From Paramyrothecium sp. XJ0827 (Eukaryota > Ascomycota > Sordariomycetes > Hypocreales > Stachybotryaceae): a stretch of 64,000 nt of DNA. The notes below the pieces were generated by a model. It saw nothing but the letters and a program-made list of their open reading frames with translations. It ran no database searches and was not told where the DNA came from. This document shows positions 23,883-35,789 of this stretch, one piece after another; within the stretch, counting starts at the first letter, position 1; the number at the start of each line of letters is the position of its first letter. The stretch is from NCBI GenBank assembly GCA_020881915.1, contig JAJFPB010000001.1:4526001-4590000 (forward strand). Direction: 5' to 3'. The position numbers and the translations under genes were made by a program.

Positions 23883-24211
23883 ATGGCAGCGTAAGTCGCT
23901 CCAGATATTGGCGTGAGCCAAAAGTACTGACGCTTGACTACAAGCCCACACACCACCTACTACGACCGCAAGCTGCGGCAAGGTCCTGCGCTCGTCCGCG
24001 CGAGACGGCCATATCTCTTCAAGAATGCCATAACCGGTCTTGGCCTCATGGGCCTTGTTGGTGGTATTTGTACGTCAGGCTGTAACTTTTCTCCTCTGTA
24101 CCCTTACTCACTTTGTAAACAGATTACTACACCATTAGCGCTGTCGGACAGGACGAGTTCGAGGATGTCAAGGTGCCCGATGCGCCGAGGAAAGCAGCTG
24201 GTTCCCGATAA
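23883..24211 (+). CDS. COA3: Cytochrome c oxidase assembly factor Coa3, 73 aa
   Basis: Three exons (23883-23890, 23945-24069, 24123-24211) make a 73-residue protein. The first exon is only 8 bases and encodes MA plus part of the third codon; exon 2 starts after a TACAAG acceptor. The sequence shows the Coa3 pattern: TTYYDRKLRQGPALVRARRP, then one hydrophobic helix (NAITGLGLMGLVGGIYYYTI) and the conserved tail SAVGQDEFEDVKVPDAP. Coa3 is a single-pass inner mitochondrial membrane protein that binds newly made Cox1 and holds it in assembly intermediates. Length and topology match the family closely. Confidence 0.88.
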
Positions 24212-24404
24212 AGACGAGCGAATTTCTACGCAATCCTATGTCGAAACCATGCAACGGACCGGAATTTTCAAACCAAATTGGGTCTTTATGCGAAGAAACG
24301 GGTTGCCGTTTAAGCACCGCTTGTGGTGATCAAAAGCCTTCGCCCCATCCGTGTAAGAGATATGTACATACAATATCGCCAGCTACATGTACGAGTAAGA
24401 ATGA

Positions 24405-24410
24405 AATAAA
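24405..24410 (+). terminator. Candidate polyadenylation signal after COA3
   Basis: An AATAAA hexamer sits about 195 bases downstream of the COA3 stop codon, within the 480-base convergent spacer shared with the Dep1 gene. The call is based on motif and position only. Confidence 0.35.
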
Positions 24411-24687
24411 CAAACACCTCCTTCATTGAATTCCTGCATCTCTAAACGATGAGACCTTCTGAATGCACCCGAATCAAAGTACGCCTTAAGAGCCTCTGTG
24501 CCATGCCATTCATCCTTCAAGTGCCAAGAAGCCGTAGGCCCACGGCTGACCGTAACTACCATGCATAACAGCTAAACATTCAATTCCGGGTATCACAAAA
24601 TCCTGAGCGCGGAAAGCAAAAGTCGCACCATAGTCAACACAGACCAAGGACAGTGGCCGGGATTTCGGCCTGCAGAAGCTCGCACGA

Positions 24688-26798
24688 TCATGCTGCTGCT
24701 GCTTTTGATCCTCGGCCTAGGTTAGGTATGCTTCGAACCCGTTTCATTTGATGTGCCGCGGGGTTAAGGATTGACCGAGCCACTTCAGGCGATTCGGAGA
24801 GTCGTGCCGTAGCTGCTGCTGGCTTCTGCGTCAAGCTCCCATTATCCATTGCTGTCTTCGCATCTGCTGTAGAGGTTGCCAAAGCGTGAAGGGAAACCCG
24901 CCCGGCACCCACAGGCGGCTCAGGCCGGATTTCCGGCAGACCGGAATTCTGCTGATAGGTTTTGTGTGCCGAATGGTTTGGGTTGGCCCATGGTGTGTCC
25001 TTGAGGAATTGTTCCCCAGCTGGTCCGAGCCGACTGAAGGTGGCAGGCTGGTACTCTTCGCGAGGATGCACTGCTGGCCTTTGGCGAGCTCGACGGGTTC
25101 GCTGCATTCTCGTGTGAGCAACATCGTCCAGTAGCATCAAGAAATTCGCAGACATACCTCCATGGCTGCCAAATCATCCTCGAGCTCCGTAGGAGAGGCG
25201 CCTTTCATCTCGGGCCCAGCAGGGAAGCCTTCATACTTGGCAATACCCGCCAACGTGGAAACCTCGGTGTTGTATGCCACAGCATTTCTAATGCGCTGAG
25301 CATGATGTTTGGGAAAGAGGAGACCGTAGTCCGGCAGGCTGTGTGCACTGCGTCTCGCTGCTTGTACGTCGTACCAGTCCCTGTTCAGCTTCTCTAGAGA
25401 ACGCTCGCGGGACTCCCTAATGGCTTGGTAGAACTGGCTCCAGATCTGTGCTCGCTGGGCGACCGTTCGTCTCTCATGAGCTCTAATCCTGAACTCGTAC
25501 TCGGTATTGATCTCTTGAAGCTTCTGATTAAGGCGATCATCAAGACATTGCTTCATATTCAGGTACTCGGGGTGTGTTGGTACGTCGGCGAGAAGAGATT
25601 GCTCCTCTTCTTCAAGTCTCTGAAGCCGATCTTTGTAGAGCCTGCAGAAACTGTTAGTGATGAGACGTTCGAGAAAAAAGCTAGGTCGAGATTCTGACCT
25701 ATCCCTGAAAACACAAAACATTTCTTCTATCTGCGTCCAATCCTTGAAGGCAGCTTGCTTCTTCTCCACTAGAAGAGGTCAGTAATTTGGATTCCAGGAA
25801 ACGGAGGGTGGTGGTGACGAACTCTCTTCGATATTCTTCGCAATGGCATCCGCTTCGTCTTCCACATCAGCCTCGATTTCGTCGTCAGGCTGCTCGATAT
25901 CGTCTTCCGTTGCGACCTCGCGCGCGTCGTCCCGAACTTCGTTTCGCACGTCGCGATCGTTGCCAATTTCATCGGCGGTAGCTGCGGCTTTCCGTTTGGA
26001 TCCAATGCGGGTCATCTTCTTTGCGGCTCTTGTTTCACGTTCCGGATGATCGTCTCCGAGTGCAGCAGGGAACTTTGGCGGCGCTGCCTCGGCATCATCT
26101 GCGGGTGAAGCCACGCCACTTTGCAAGGCGGGCGAGTCCTCGGCATCTTCAATGCGAGGGGTATCGGCATCAGCTTCGCGCTTCGGTATCACGACGGAAC
26201 CCTTCCGCTTCCGCAGTGGTTGCTCGAGATCAGACTGGTCGGTGAGGGGCGATCGTTTCCGTTTCCGCTCCTGAGAATCACGTCGAGCATCTTCGTCGAC
26301 GCTGGTATCTTTGGTTGTGGTTGGTTTTGATGGCGATTCCATGCTACTTGCTATCGATGCAGCGTCGTCATTTTCGCCGTTGGCCTTGTCGTGCTCGGTC
26401 GCAGCAGCGTGCCTTCGAAGCTTGCTTGGCGTGTGTTCAAAGACCTGGTCATCGTTGAACCTATCAACGACGACATCACGGTGCCTTTGGTTTTTCGGAG
26501 TGTCGTAGAGCCTCTCCGTCTCAGCTTCTGTATCCTCGGCATCGCTGTTGACTTCAGAAGCAGCGTCGGAGAGGGCGCTGTCAGAGTCAGAGCCATCATT
26601 GTCAGGCTCGCGGGTGTCCAAGCCGCTTAGGCTCGAGTTTTCATCGTCGCCGTCTAGCTGCATGCGCTCCATTTCTTCTTCGTTCGTGTCCTTGTCGTCC
26701 ACCTCGGTAAGCGGGCTGGAAATGTTGCTATCCTCGTGGTCAACTCCGCCCTGCCCCGAGGGCGCAAGCGGAGGCGCCGCTGAAGCAGTGGCCGCCAT
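24688..26798 (-). CDS. DEP1: Dep1-like subunit of the Rpd3L histone deacetylase complex
   Basis: Four exons (26798-25823, 25768-25699, 25641-25158, 25101-24688, minus strand) give 647 residues. The first 320 residues are low-complexity and strongly acidic, with a basic patch (RKRKRSPL, LRKRKGSVVIP) likely to act in nuclear import. The ordered part follows: EKKQAAFKDWTQIEEMFCVF, RLYKDRLQRLEEEEQSLL, and then a long helix with EYLNMKQCLDDRLNQKLQE and RIRAHERRTVAQRAQIWSQF. This is the Sds3/Dep1-type coiled-coil domain (Sds3-like family). In yeast, Dep1 and Sds3 bridge Sin3 and Rpd3 to repress transcription. The order of an acidic N-terminus then an Sds3-like domain fits Dep1 better than Sds3. The C-terminal exon is Pro/Ala/Ser-rich. 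Confidence 0.82.
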
Positions 26799-27428
26799 GG
26801 CAATTGCACGTCAAGGCAGCGTGGTTTGTAACGATTCAATTTGATTTTGTTTCGACTCGTCGACAAGCTTTGGTCGATGTTGGGGAGCGCCCGTTGAGGA
26901 TGGAGATATGAGCGCAACAGTGGGCTGGACTGGACGGAGGGATTGTGGGGAGACGAGAAGATCGTTCGGAGGTAATAATTGAAGCTCCCTTGCGGATAAT
27001 GAAAAAGCGCTCGAGCTGCGATATGAGAAGTCTTGGAGCGTGGATGGTGGCCAAGGCGAAAGGCGGACGGGGCCGAGGAGCTGGGCGAGAGGGCAGAAGA
27101 GGAAGCGGGCGATCGATGCAGCCGATTTGCGCAGACACGCAGACGGACAGACCAGACTCCAGTCGCAGCGACCTGGGCCACCAAAACCCGCGAGTGAGCG
27201 CGGGCTGAATGACGGTGGAGAGGGCGGTGTGGCATGGCAGAACATAGTCGGGCTTGCATCGGCTCGTGGGTACCTGCTCCAAGGTACCTTATCTTTTTCC
27301 GGGTGTGGGGCGCAGTAGAGATACGGTCTAGGAATCTTTTTATTTTTTTCTGTTGATGCTTGTCTATCACTTCCCAGCGACAAGACCTTGAAGCACGAGG
27401 AGACAGAACCTCGTTTACCAAATCCACC
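26799..27428. promoter_or_regulatory. Divergent promoter region, DEP1 and NOP12
   Basis: About 630 bases between two divergent ATGs, so it must carry both promoters. Three minus-strand frames stay open across most of it, but they look like translated leader sequence and have no domain. A TACCT/AGGTACC motif lies at 27278-27290 and a T-rich run at about 27338-27352. Confidence 0.5.
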
Positions 27429-29230
27429 ATGGCCAAAAAGTAAGTAATTTTCTAATCTCTGGGTCGCGTTCGCAACGTGTGCTAATTCCTATCATTAGAA
27501 AAGCCCCGTTGACCGTTGCTTCCAAGTCAATTGACCCCACCCTAGATGCTCTCTTCGCTACCAGTGTAAGTGATGCGGACCACCGAGAACCATTTTTCGG
27601 CACAGTTGGCTGATTCTTTATCGTTCCTTTAGGCTGGTCCTGTGAAGGCACCCCCAGTCTCGAGATATTCGAAGCCCGTTGAGCAAAAAAAAGAGGACCT
27701 AGCCGATGACAATGCTTCTGGCAGTGGAGACGATGAGGTGTTGTCAGAAATTAGTGAGGAGTTAGACGACGAGGACGATGAAGACGATGAAGACGAAGAA
27801 GTTGCTTCGGAGGACGACGACGACGAATCAGCTGACGCCATGAAAATCGACGCCGACGAGGACAACAAGACAGGCGAGGTCACCAAGGAGCCAACAGGCA
27901 CAGCCCCCGAAGCAACCAAGTCAAGAAAGGATCGCAAACGCAAAAGAAAGGACGAAAATGAGGATCTTGAAGAGAAATATCTTGCTGAGCTTACAAAGTC
28001 CGACGGGCCTGTCACCAAGCGGAGAAAAGACTTGACCGTACCTGACAAGGCCGACAACGAGGAATCTGGCGACGACGACGAAGTGCCAGTCCATGAGTCT
28101 ATCAAAAAGGAAGAAAAGCCTGACGAGCTCGACAAGGCTGCTCGCACTGTTTTCTTAGCCAATGTTTCGAGCGAAGCCATCACTTCAAAAACTGCCAAGA
28201 AGACTCTGATGAATCACCTGTCAACCGTTCTTACACAGGACGCATCACCACCAGAGAAGATCGAATCAATACGGTTCCGCTCCCTTGCGTTCTCTACCGG
28301 CTCCATGCCCAAGCGCGCGGCGTTTATCACCGGTTCCCTCATGGAGGCCACGACGAAATCTGCAAATGCCTATGTAGTCTATCCCACCACAGCAGCCGCG
28401 CGCAAAGCCGCTGCAGAGCTCAACGGCACCGAGGTCTTAGGACGACACATCCGGGTCGACAGTGTGGCACATCCCAGTCCCACAGACCATCGACGGTGCG
28501 TCTTTGTCGGCAATCTCGGCTTCGTCGACGACGAGACGGTCATTAACACGAATGGTGACGGAGAAACAACCAAGAAGAAGCGCACCAAGGTTCCTTCTGA
28601 TATCGAGGAAGGCCTTTGGAGAACATTCGGTACGCAAGGAAAGGTGGAAAATGTTCGTGTTGTACGAGATCCGAAGACTCGAGTCGGCAAAGGTTTCGCA
28701 TACGTGCAGTTCTATGTGAGTTTCTCTCAAGTCAAACCCCTGTACCTGCCTACAATCAAACTGACAATACGCAGGACGGCAACGACGTGGAGTCCGCTCT
28801 CCTACTTGACGGCAAGAAATTTCCACCTATGCTTCCCCGCGCGCTTCGCGTCACTCGCGCCAAGGACCCTCGCAAGACGGCACTCGCACAGGAGCGCTCT
28901 AGGGCGAGAGGCAACGCCAATGGAGGCGCCCCACCCGGCCGCGACACCAAGTATAAGCCAAAGATCACGCCCGAACAGCAATCCATGGCCGGCCGTGCCG
29001 GCAAGCTTCTCGGTCGCGCCGGAGCTGCTCAGCAGCGCCGTGCGGCGCGCAGGTTCCCCAGGAGAGACCAGGACGGTGCCGCGACGGGCATCAAGACCCC
29101 TGAGCAGATCGTCTTTGAGGGCACCAGGGCCTCGGTCAAAGACGGAAAGAAAGGCCTCAAGTTTGGGAAGAAGGCAAAGCCGTCGGGCAGAGGTGCGCGC
29201 AGAGCCGCCGCGTGGAAGAAGAAGACCTGA
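27429..29230 (+). CDS. NOP12: Nop12-like nucleolar RNA-binding protein
   Basis: Exons 27429-27439, 27499-27565, 27633-28715 and 28775-29230 encode 538 residues. An acidic segment (about residues 60-90, runs of Asp/Glu) and a Lys/Arg-rich stretch (RKDRKRKRKDENED) precede two RNA recognition motifs. RRM1 starts ARTVFLANVSSEAITSKTAK and ends AYVVYPTTAAARKAAAELNG. RRM2 has RNP2 CVFVGNLGF and RNP1 GKGFAYVQF. The C-terminus is rich in Arg/Lys/Gly. Nop12 is required for pre-25S rRNA processing in yeast and lies in the nucleolus. The small first exon (MAK) and the intron that separates it are well defined by GTAAGT and CATTAG. Confidence 0.9.
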
Positions 29231-29957
29231 TCAGGAGGCCAGCCTGTGCTTTAGAGTAATAATTGTATAAATCCTCTTCTGGACTGCCTAACCACCGGGT
29301 GCCTGCAACGACAAGAGCTGTATGACCCACTGCGTTCGCGCCGACAACCCAACTACTATCCTTAACTTATGGGAGAATACCCACAAAAGATTGCTGGTCC
29401 TATGACCTAAAGCTCACTAGGACTCTTGATATTATACAACATTTGGATTGTAGGCGAATTTAGCTCGAAAGGTCCAAACACTTGACGTCGGTTACTAAAC
29501 ATCTTTCGGAACACGCATGGCCCTCATCACCTGCAGCTGTGTGCAGGCTGAACACGCAGTCGGCGTCGTTGTGATTGCGTATCGACAGCATAGGAAGGAT
29601 TTATGTACTACAGAGGTCATCAAAACATGCGATTGTGGGTAGAGTAAAGAAGTAGAGTATCGGCTGCCCGCTTCGAAAGGAACATTTCCGCAAAATCAAA
29701 CAAAAGGGGTGTCATCATCTATTCAGGCTAAGCTCCAAACGACCATTTCCTAAAGCTGAGCACAACTCGTGGTGGCAGACAGAAATCTATCGCGTCAACT
29801 CTCCCCACGACTCTTGACTCTGAGCAACTTGAGCAGAATATCGAGCAGCCGTATCCGCCGTGTACGGCTCCAGCAAGTATCAATCTGAAATCACCATGAA
29901 ACAAACACAAGGTCTCGGCCAGAATGGCATCTTGGTCGATCCAAAGCTCGAGAACGC
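29231..29957. other. Convergent 3' spacer, NOP12 and alpha-tubulin
   Basis: About 730 bases holding the 3' untranslated regions of two converging genes. No protein-like frame or repeat is seen. Confidence 0.45.
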
Positions 29958-31684
29958 TTAGTATTCAGCGTCCTCCTCGGCCTCCACGCTGTCGGCAGCA
30001 ACCTCCTCGTAGTCTTTCTCCAGGGCAGCGAGATCCTCACGAGCCTCGGTGAACTCGCCTTCCTCCATACCCTCACCAACATACCAGTGGACAAAGGCAC
30101 GCTTGCTGTGCATAAGATCGAACTTGTAGTCAAGTCGCGACCAGGCCTCGGCGATGGCAGTGGTGTTGGAAAGCATGGACACGGATCGGTCGACAGAGGC
30201 GAGGCCACCGTCACCGGGGGCGGCAGGGACAGCGACCGGCTTCTGGTAGTTGATACCCAGCTTGAAACCGGTGGGGCACCACTCAACGAGGTTGAAGGAG
30301 GCCTTGGCCTTGAGAGCAGCGATAGCGGCGTTGCAGTCGCGGGGAACGACATCACCACGGTACAGCAGAGCCACAGCCATGTACTTGCCGTTGCGAGGGT
30401 CGCAGACAACCATCTGGTTGTTGGGCTCAAAGCCTAGCTTTAAGTCAGCACTTTGTACAGACCACACTCGTCTCTAAGCTCCTATGTCCTTTAACTTACA
30501 CTGGAAGGTAAGGTCGTGGACCTTGAAGCTCTCGTGAGCGCTCTTGGAGGCGGAAACAACGGGGGCGTAGCTGATCAGAGGGTAGTGGATTCGAGGGTAG
30601 GGGACCAGGTTGGTCTGGAACTCGTTCAGGTCGACGTTGAGAGCACCGTCGAAGCGGAGGGAAGAGGTGATGGAGCTGACGACCTGGGCGATCAGGCGGT
30701 TCAGGTGCTCGTAAGAGGGACGGGAGATGTCGAGGTTTCGGCGGCAAATGTCGTAGACAGCCTCGTTGTCGACAAGGAATGTGCAGTCCGAGTTCTCGAT
30801 GGTGCTGTGGGTGGACAGGACAGCGTTGTAGGGCTCGACAACGGCGGTCGAGGTGCGGGGAGCAGGGTAAACGGCAAACTCGAGCTTGCACTTCTTGCCG
30901 TACTCAGTAGCGAGGCGCTCGAGGAGAAGGGCACCAAAACCGGAGCCGGTACCACCACCAAAGGAGTGGAAGACCAGGAAACCCTGGAGGGAGTGGCAGT
31001 TGTCTAAAAATGCAAAGTCAATGCCAAGTTTCGCGCAGGCAAGGCGGGAGCCAATGCTTCTGATGCTTGGTTCTAGCGCGGGTTAGACGGCAACCTACCG
31101 GCGACACGACGAACGCGCTCCATGACGCTGTCAACCATCTCCTTGCCAATGGTGTAGTGACCGCGAGCATAGTTGTTGGCGGCATCCTCCTTTCCGCTGA
31201 TCAGCAGCTCGGGGTGGAAGAGCTGGCGGTAGGGACCAGTGCGGATCTCGTCGATGGGGGAGGGGTCGAGATCGATGAAGAGCGAGCGAGGAACATGCTT
31301 TCCGTTGCTGGTCTCGGTGAAGAATGTCTCGAAAGAGCCACCATCGCCAATGTCCTTCAGGTTGGGGTCAGGTCGGCCATCAGGGCCGAGGCCGTGCTCC
31401 AGGAGGTAGCTGCAGCGACAAACGTTAGCTCATGGTGCGGCGCGGGAAGCTTTCGGGGAGTAGCTCACAGCTCCCAAGCAGAGTTACCCAGCTGGGTACC
31501 GGCCTGGCCGAGGTGAAGGTGAAGAATCTAGGAAGAGCCATTGGGTTAGCGGGTGGCCGTGGCGGTGGGCCGTGGGAGGAGGAGATGCAAACAGGTACTG
31601 GGGAGGATTTAGGGGTATCCTCGCCAGTGCATGCGTTCCACTCCACGATGGAGGCATTGAGGGGTCGCTCACCTCTCCCTTCAT
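29958..31684 (-). CDS. TUB1: Alpha-tubulin
   Basis: Five exons (31684-31673, 31527-31469, 31409-31099, 31003-30500, 30433-29958, minus strand) encode 453 residues, the usual alpha-tubulin length. Exon 1 is just MKGE and joins [20 protein letters not shown], the standard nucleotide-binding start. The GTP-binding tubulin signature [16 protein letters not shown] lies near residue 145. The C-terminal tail is acidic and ends with the genetically encoded EY pair that tyrosination cycles act on. The protein forms heterodimers with beta-tubulin to build microtubules. The early position of the first introns is typical of fungal tubulin genes. Confidence 0.97.
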
Positions 31685-33367
31685 GGTGAATTAGGGTGCG
31701 GAGGGAAACTGGAGATATCGCTGCTTCGTAGCTGGGAGGGAGGACGGAGACGAGAGTCGCGCACAGCGCCGAGTCAAGGAGGAAGGGGATGCGGTGATGA
31801 TTTTCTGGAGGATGAATGGTCGCTTGAGGTTCGTTGTGGGCATTTGGCGGGGTCCAAGTCAACAAGTGATGGGATTGGAGGCGCCACATGCCGCTACTCG
31901 GTAAAGTGTCAGGGACTTGCTTTAGGCTTCTAACGATGCGGGTACCAGCTACCTCGATAGTTCGCCACTGGTTCCGTCGACTTTGGGTACTAGCTACCCC
32001 TCACCGCTGATTTAGGGGCACCGGCTGGGGCACAAACCAAGCAGGGGATGGGGGGCCCCAAACGTTCACGCCAGTCCCTTTGGGGGTCCAAGTTGGTTCC
32101 CGGTAATAAAAGGTACGTGCCCTGCATCATGCCAGACCTCAAGCTGGCTGATGGAGCCCACTCTGCCCGTCCCAACACCATACCCTATGGTAGTAGTCTA
32201 TCTCTCATCTTTCTCGAACTCGAGTATCCGTTACTCGGTCACTTGAGGTAATGGAGTCTATGTGAGGCAGCCTCAATTCCAACACAGCCGATTCATTCTG
32301 TTCGGTATTTCGCTGATGGTGGCAAGTGATGAGCAGAAATAACCGGACCGCAAACCGGTCAATTGTCAACAATAAGGGAACTATTTAGGAAATAAAAGAC
32401 GACGGGATAATGTTAAAGGTTAATTTGAGTTAATCTTTGAGATTTATAATTAAAGCAACTCCTTGTCACTATATTTGTGGGTTTGCAGTTCGGGCTTTTT
32501 TGCTAACTGCTCCGGTGGCATCCTTCTACTGGTCTATTACATCACAAAACTTCGTAATGAAGATGGACTGGTAGGAGTAGACGGAGAGAGTTGCCTCTGC
32601 TCATCGTCCATTTCGCTTCCTGTTCCAGGCCACTATTGAAACGCACCACCGACAAACAAAACGCTACTCCCTACCTCATTTAAAAACACCTCTCAGAAAT
32701 GTACTGTCGGCCCGCTCGGCACTATATATGATGCAATCCCCAGCTGCCTCCCCGATGAATGTTCCGACGAATGTTCCCCAGAGCATCTGCACTTGCATGC
32801 AGGCCAATCGTAGATTTTTTGCGATCTCGTGCAACGCACTCATAAACCCCGAGCATCGGGGCTGCAGACACCACCTGCCAGGCGCGCATCCAGCACGGCG
32901 AGCAATAGTAGGGCGACGGCTAGAAGGGCTCATAAGCGGCCCTGTCAGACAGCTCGCTCGCGCGGAGCCGTGGCCTAAATAGGCAATTTGGCACATCACG
33001 GAGCCAAAGCGCGGATCCCGTCCCGCCCTTAATTTGAACGAATGCTATCGGCTGACACTCTGGAGAGATGCCGAGTCTTGCCTGTGATATGAATGGAGGA
33101 ATATCTCCTAACCATGGGCTATGGGCCCACCACTAACCTTCTGAAACGTGCTGTCATCCCGTCTACCTTCGAATCGCTCCTCTACATGACGACAGCCCAT
33201 GTATCTCGGCCGCCTAAACCAATTTCATGAAGGGTCGATGTTATATTGATTTGGTGGAGCTATAATATGGTGGAAGAGCTATATAGAGTCTCCAACACGG
33301 CCATGATGCCCTCCCCATCATGGTCTTCTCCTGACCACAGAGTGAGCAAGCGAACTACCAACAAATC
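31685..33367. promoter_or_regulatory. Divergent spacer, alpha-tubulin and GH53 galactanase
   Basis: About 1.7 kb between two divergent start codons. A plus-strand AT-rich patch near 32330-32480 separates the GC-richer tubulin leader from the galactanase promoter. No reading frame in it is convincing. Confidence 0.45.
33280..33286 (+). promoter_or_regulatory. Candidate TATA box of the GH53 gene
   Basis: TATATAG lies 88 bases upstream of the galactanase ATG, in AGAGCTATATAGAGTC; a second AT-rich element (TATAATA) is at 33261-33267. Position and sequence fit a fungal core promoter for a regulated secreted enzyme; no experimental support exists in the sequence. Confidence 0.45.
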
Positions 33368-34420
33368 ATGGTGTCCCTCCGCGCCCTCGGCCTGATGTGC
33401 CTCGCATCCTCATGCAGCGCTCTGCAGTACGTTGGCGTCGACTGGTCCTCCGTCAAGGTTGAGGAAAGGGCTGGTGTAAAGTACCAGACAGCATCCGGGG
33501 CCACCCAGCCGTTGGAACGCATACTGAAAGATTCCGGCGTCAACACCGTTCGGCAGCGAATCTGGGTAAACCCTTCCAACGGTGACTACAACCTCAACTA
33601 CAACATCGAGATTGCAAAGCGCGCCAAAGCCCAAGGCCTCAACATCTACCTTGACCTGCACCTGAGCGATACTTGGGCAGATCCCGCTCACCAAACCATC
33701 CCTTCCGGTTGGCCAAGCGACATTGAGGGTCTGTCGTGGCGACTGTACAACTACACCCGCGACGTCTCCAACGCTTTCGCAGCAGCGGGCATCAAGCCGA
33801 CCATCATCTCCGTCGGCAACGAGATCAGAGGTGGCTTGCTCTGGCCCACTGGTAAATACGACCAGATGTACAACATCGCAAAGCTGTTGCACTCGGGCAT
33901 CTGGGGCATCAAGGACTCGAACCTCAATCCAAAGCCAAAGATCATGCTGCACCTTGACAACGGCTGGGACTGGGGTCTCCAAGACTGGTTTTACGGCACG
34001 GTTCTCAGCCAGGGTCCACTGGTGGCCAGTGATTTTGATCAGATCGGCCTCAGCTTCTATCCTTTCTATGGCGAACAGGCGACGCTCTCGAACCTCAAGA
34101 CCACGATGACGAACTTGGCGAACAAATACGGCAAAGAGTTGTTGGTGGTAGAAACCAATTGGCCGACTTCATGCACCTCGCCAGCCTTCCCCTTTCCCTC
34201 TGACGTGCGAAACATCCCGTTCAACGCGGACGGGCAAAGAACATACATCCAGAAGGTCGCTTCGGTGGTTGCAAGCGTGAAAAAGGGTGTTGGCTTGTTT
34301 TATTGGGAGCCGGCCTGGATCAACAATCAAGGTTTAGGATCCTCGTGCTCCTCCAACACCATGTTCGCTTGGCCTGGAAAGGCGCTTTCGAGTCTCTCGG
34401 TCTTCTCGACAATCCGATGA
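33368..34420 (+). CDS. Arabinogalactan endo-beta-1,4-galactanase, GH53
   Basis: An intronless 350-residue protein with a signal peptide of about 18 residues (MVSLRALGLMCLASSCSA) ahead of LQYVGVDWSS. It is a (beta/alpha)8 glycoside hydrolase of family 53, which cleaves beta-1,4-galactan side chains of pectin. The two catalytic glutamates are visible as E152 in SVGNEIRGG (acid/base) and E262 in LLVVETNWP (nucleophile). LDLHLSDTWADP and GLSFYPFYG are further family hallmarks. N-glycosylation is possible at NYT. The gene suggests that the fungus degrades plant cell walls. Its promoter has a TATA-like box and no TACCT block. Confidence 0.95.
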   Translation: MVSLRALGLMCLASSCSALQYVGVDWSSVKVEERAGVKYQTASGATQPLERILKDSGVNTVRQRIWVNPSNGDYNLNYNIEIAKRAKAQGLNIYLDLHLSDTWADPAHQTIPSGWPSDIEGLSWRLYNYTRDVSNAFAAAGIKPTIISVGNEIRGGLLWPTGKYDQMYNIAKLLHSGIWGIKDSNLNPKPKIMLHLDNGWDWGLQDWFYGTVLSQGPLVASDFDQIGLSFYPFYGEQATLSNLKTTMTNLANKYGKELLVVETNWPTSCTSPAFPFPSDVRNIPFNADGQRTYIQKVASVVASVKKGVGLFYWEPAWINNQGLGSSCSSNTMFAWPGKALSSLSVFSTIR

Positions 34421-34690
34421 GCGGATTACGGGTGCTCTGAGCTTGGGTCTTTGTACACATTTAGTGTAGTTGTATTCCCAGCGTTGAATATTTAGCTCAG
34501 CGATACCGTTCCTAAGCTTGTCATGTAGTGTTTGGGCGTCCAATTAGGAACCCCTGCAACTCATGATATTGACTCGAAGTCTCCAAAATCCAGCCAATAC
34601 CTAAATCATGGTCTCCTAGTGATCGCTGATAGGTGTTGAACAGCAGCCGCTATCGCTGCACATGAGTGGACGAAAATGCGCTCGTAAATT

Positions 34691-35789
34691 TCATTCCCGA
34701 GTGTTGTCGGTTTCGGATTTTTCGAGTTCTTCAAGTCTTCGTTGAATATGAGCTTGTTGCGACCGTAAAGCCTTGATTTCATCGTCCCTATCCAACCCTT
34801 CACGGGATTCCGTCACAGGAAGAGCGTACGTGTCGGCTGTGGTTGCCGATGATTCCGATACCGCTTGGGAGCGCTTGGAGCGCGAGCGGTCACCTTGAAA
34901 TATTCGGTCGCCGGGAGCGTGAATGGGCGATAAATGTCCGGTCTCCTCATACGCCGCATCAGCGTCATGCGGTGATGTTGCATGCGGTTGTCCGTGTCGC
35001 CTCAGTCCTCGTCGCGCGAATAAAAACATGATGGTTCCAACGAGCATCACAACAGCAGCCGTCACGCCAATGCCAATGCCAATCTGTGCTCCTAGCGAAA
35101 GACCGCGGCTGTGAGATTTGCTGGGGATGCCCACCTCGTCAGTAAGCCCAAGAACTGCCCTGTCCTTTTCCTGAAACAGGGCTTGAATAGTGTGTACAGC
35201 GATTGTAGCGCTGTACAGGGTGGTCGTGGAAGTCGTCACGATGCTATAAGTACCGATGGTCTTGTTATAAGATATTGGTACGGCAAGCACAGTTGGGACC
35301 GAGCGTTTGCAATAAGCTCCGTCAAAAGAATAGTCACTGCTTCGGTTAGTTGATAAAATTTACTTCGAGTTCATCCACGTACGATGAACAGCAGATTACT
35401 GTGGTGGTCTCATCTTGTTTGTTCTCCTTGGTGTTGACTTTGGCGGTTGCAGTTGTCCAATTGTCTGGGCAGGTCGCCGGCGAGAAAACTCCCGTCTGGC
35501 CATAAGAGAACATGCCCTCGGGATAGCATGAGAGCGTGGTCGCATGAGGGATCGGTTTGAGGTCCAGCCATGCTATGGCACCAGTAGCTTGCGGCTGGTT
35601 GTCGCCATCGTAGGTCCATGTGCAGGTTGCAGGTCTGGTCCAGTGCGTTGTCATTGGTGGAAGGCTTTCAGTGACAGCTTGCCGATCCCTTAACTCCCAC
35701 AAGCTAGTCGACCATGATGAAGCTCTGGTAGGTGAGACAAGAGACTGGGTCGTCTGAGCCGGGGATGATGCTGGTAAGCGCGACAACAT
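34691..35789 (-). CDS. Single-pass membrane protein with extracellular domain, 350 aa
   Basis: Two exons (35789-35383 and 35336-34691, minus strand) join to 350 residues. The ectodomain contains CTWTYDGDN, TLSCYPEGMFSYG, YSFDGAYC and an ICC pair typical of a fungal surface-protein group whose role is unknown. After a Ser-rich linker there is one transmembrane helix (GIGIGVTAAVVMLVGTIMFL), then a basic stop-transfer ARRGLRRHG and a cytoplasmic tail with a short coiled-coil end (EIKALRSQQAHIQRRLEELE). The start is uncertain: the open frame continues upstream without a clear ATG, and the most likely signal sequence (LLEGACFIGIMLSRLPA) straddles the chosen Met. A short missing 5' exon is likely. 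It converges on the galactanase gene. Confidence 0.7.
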
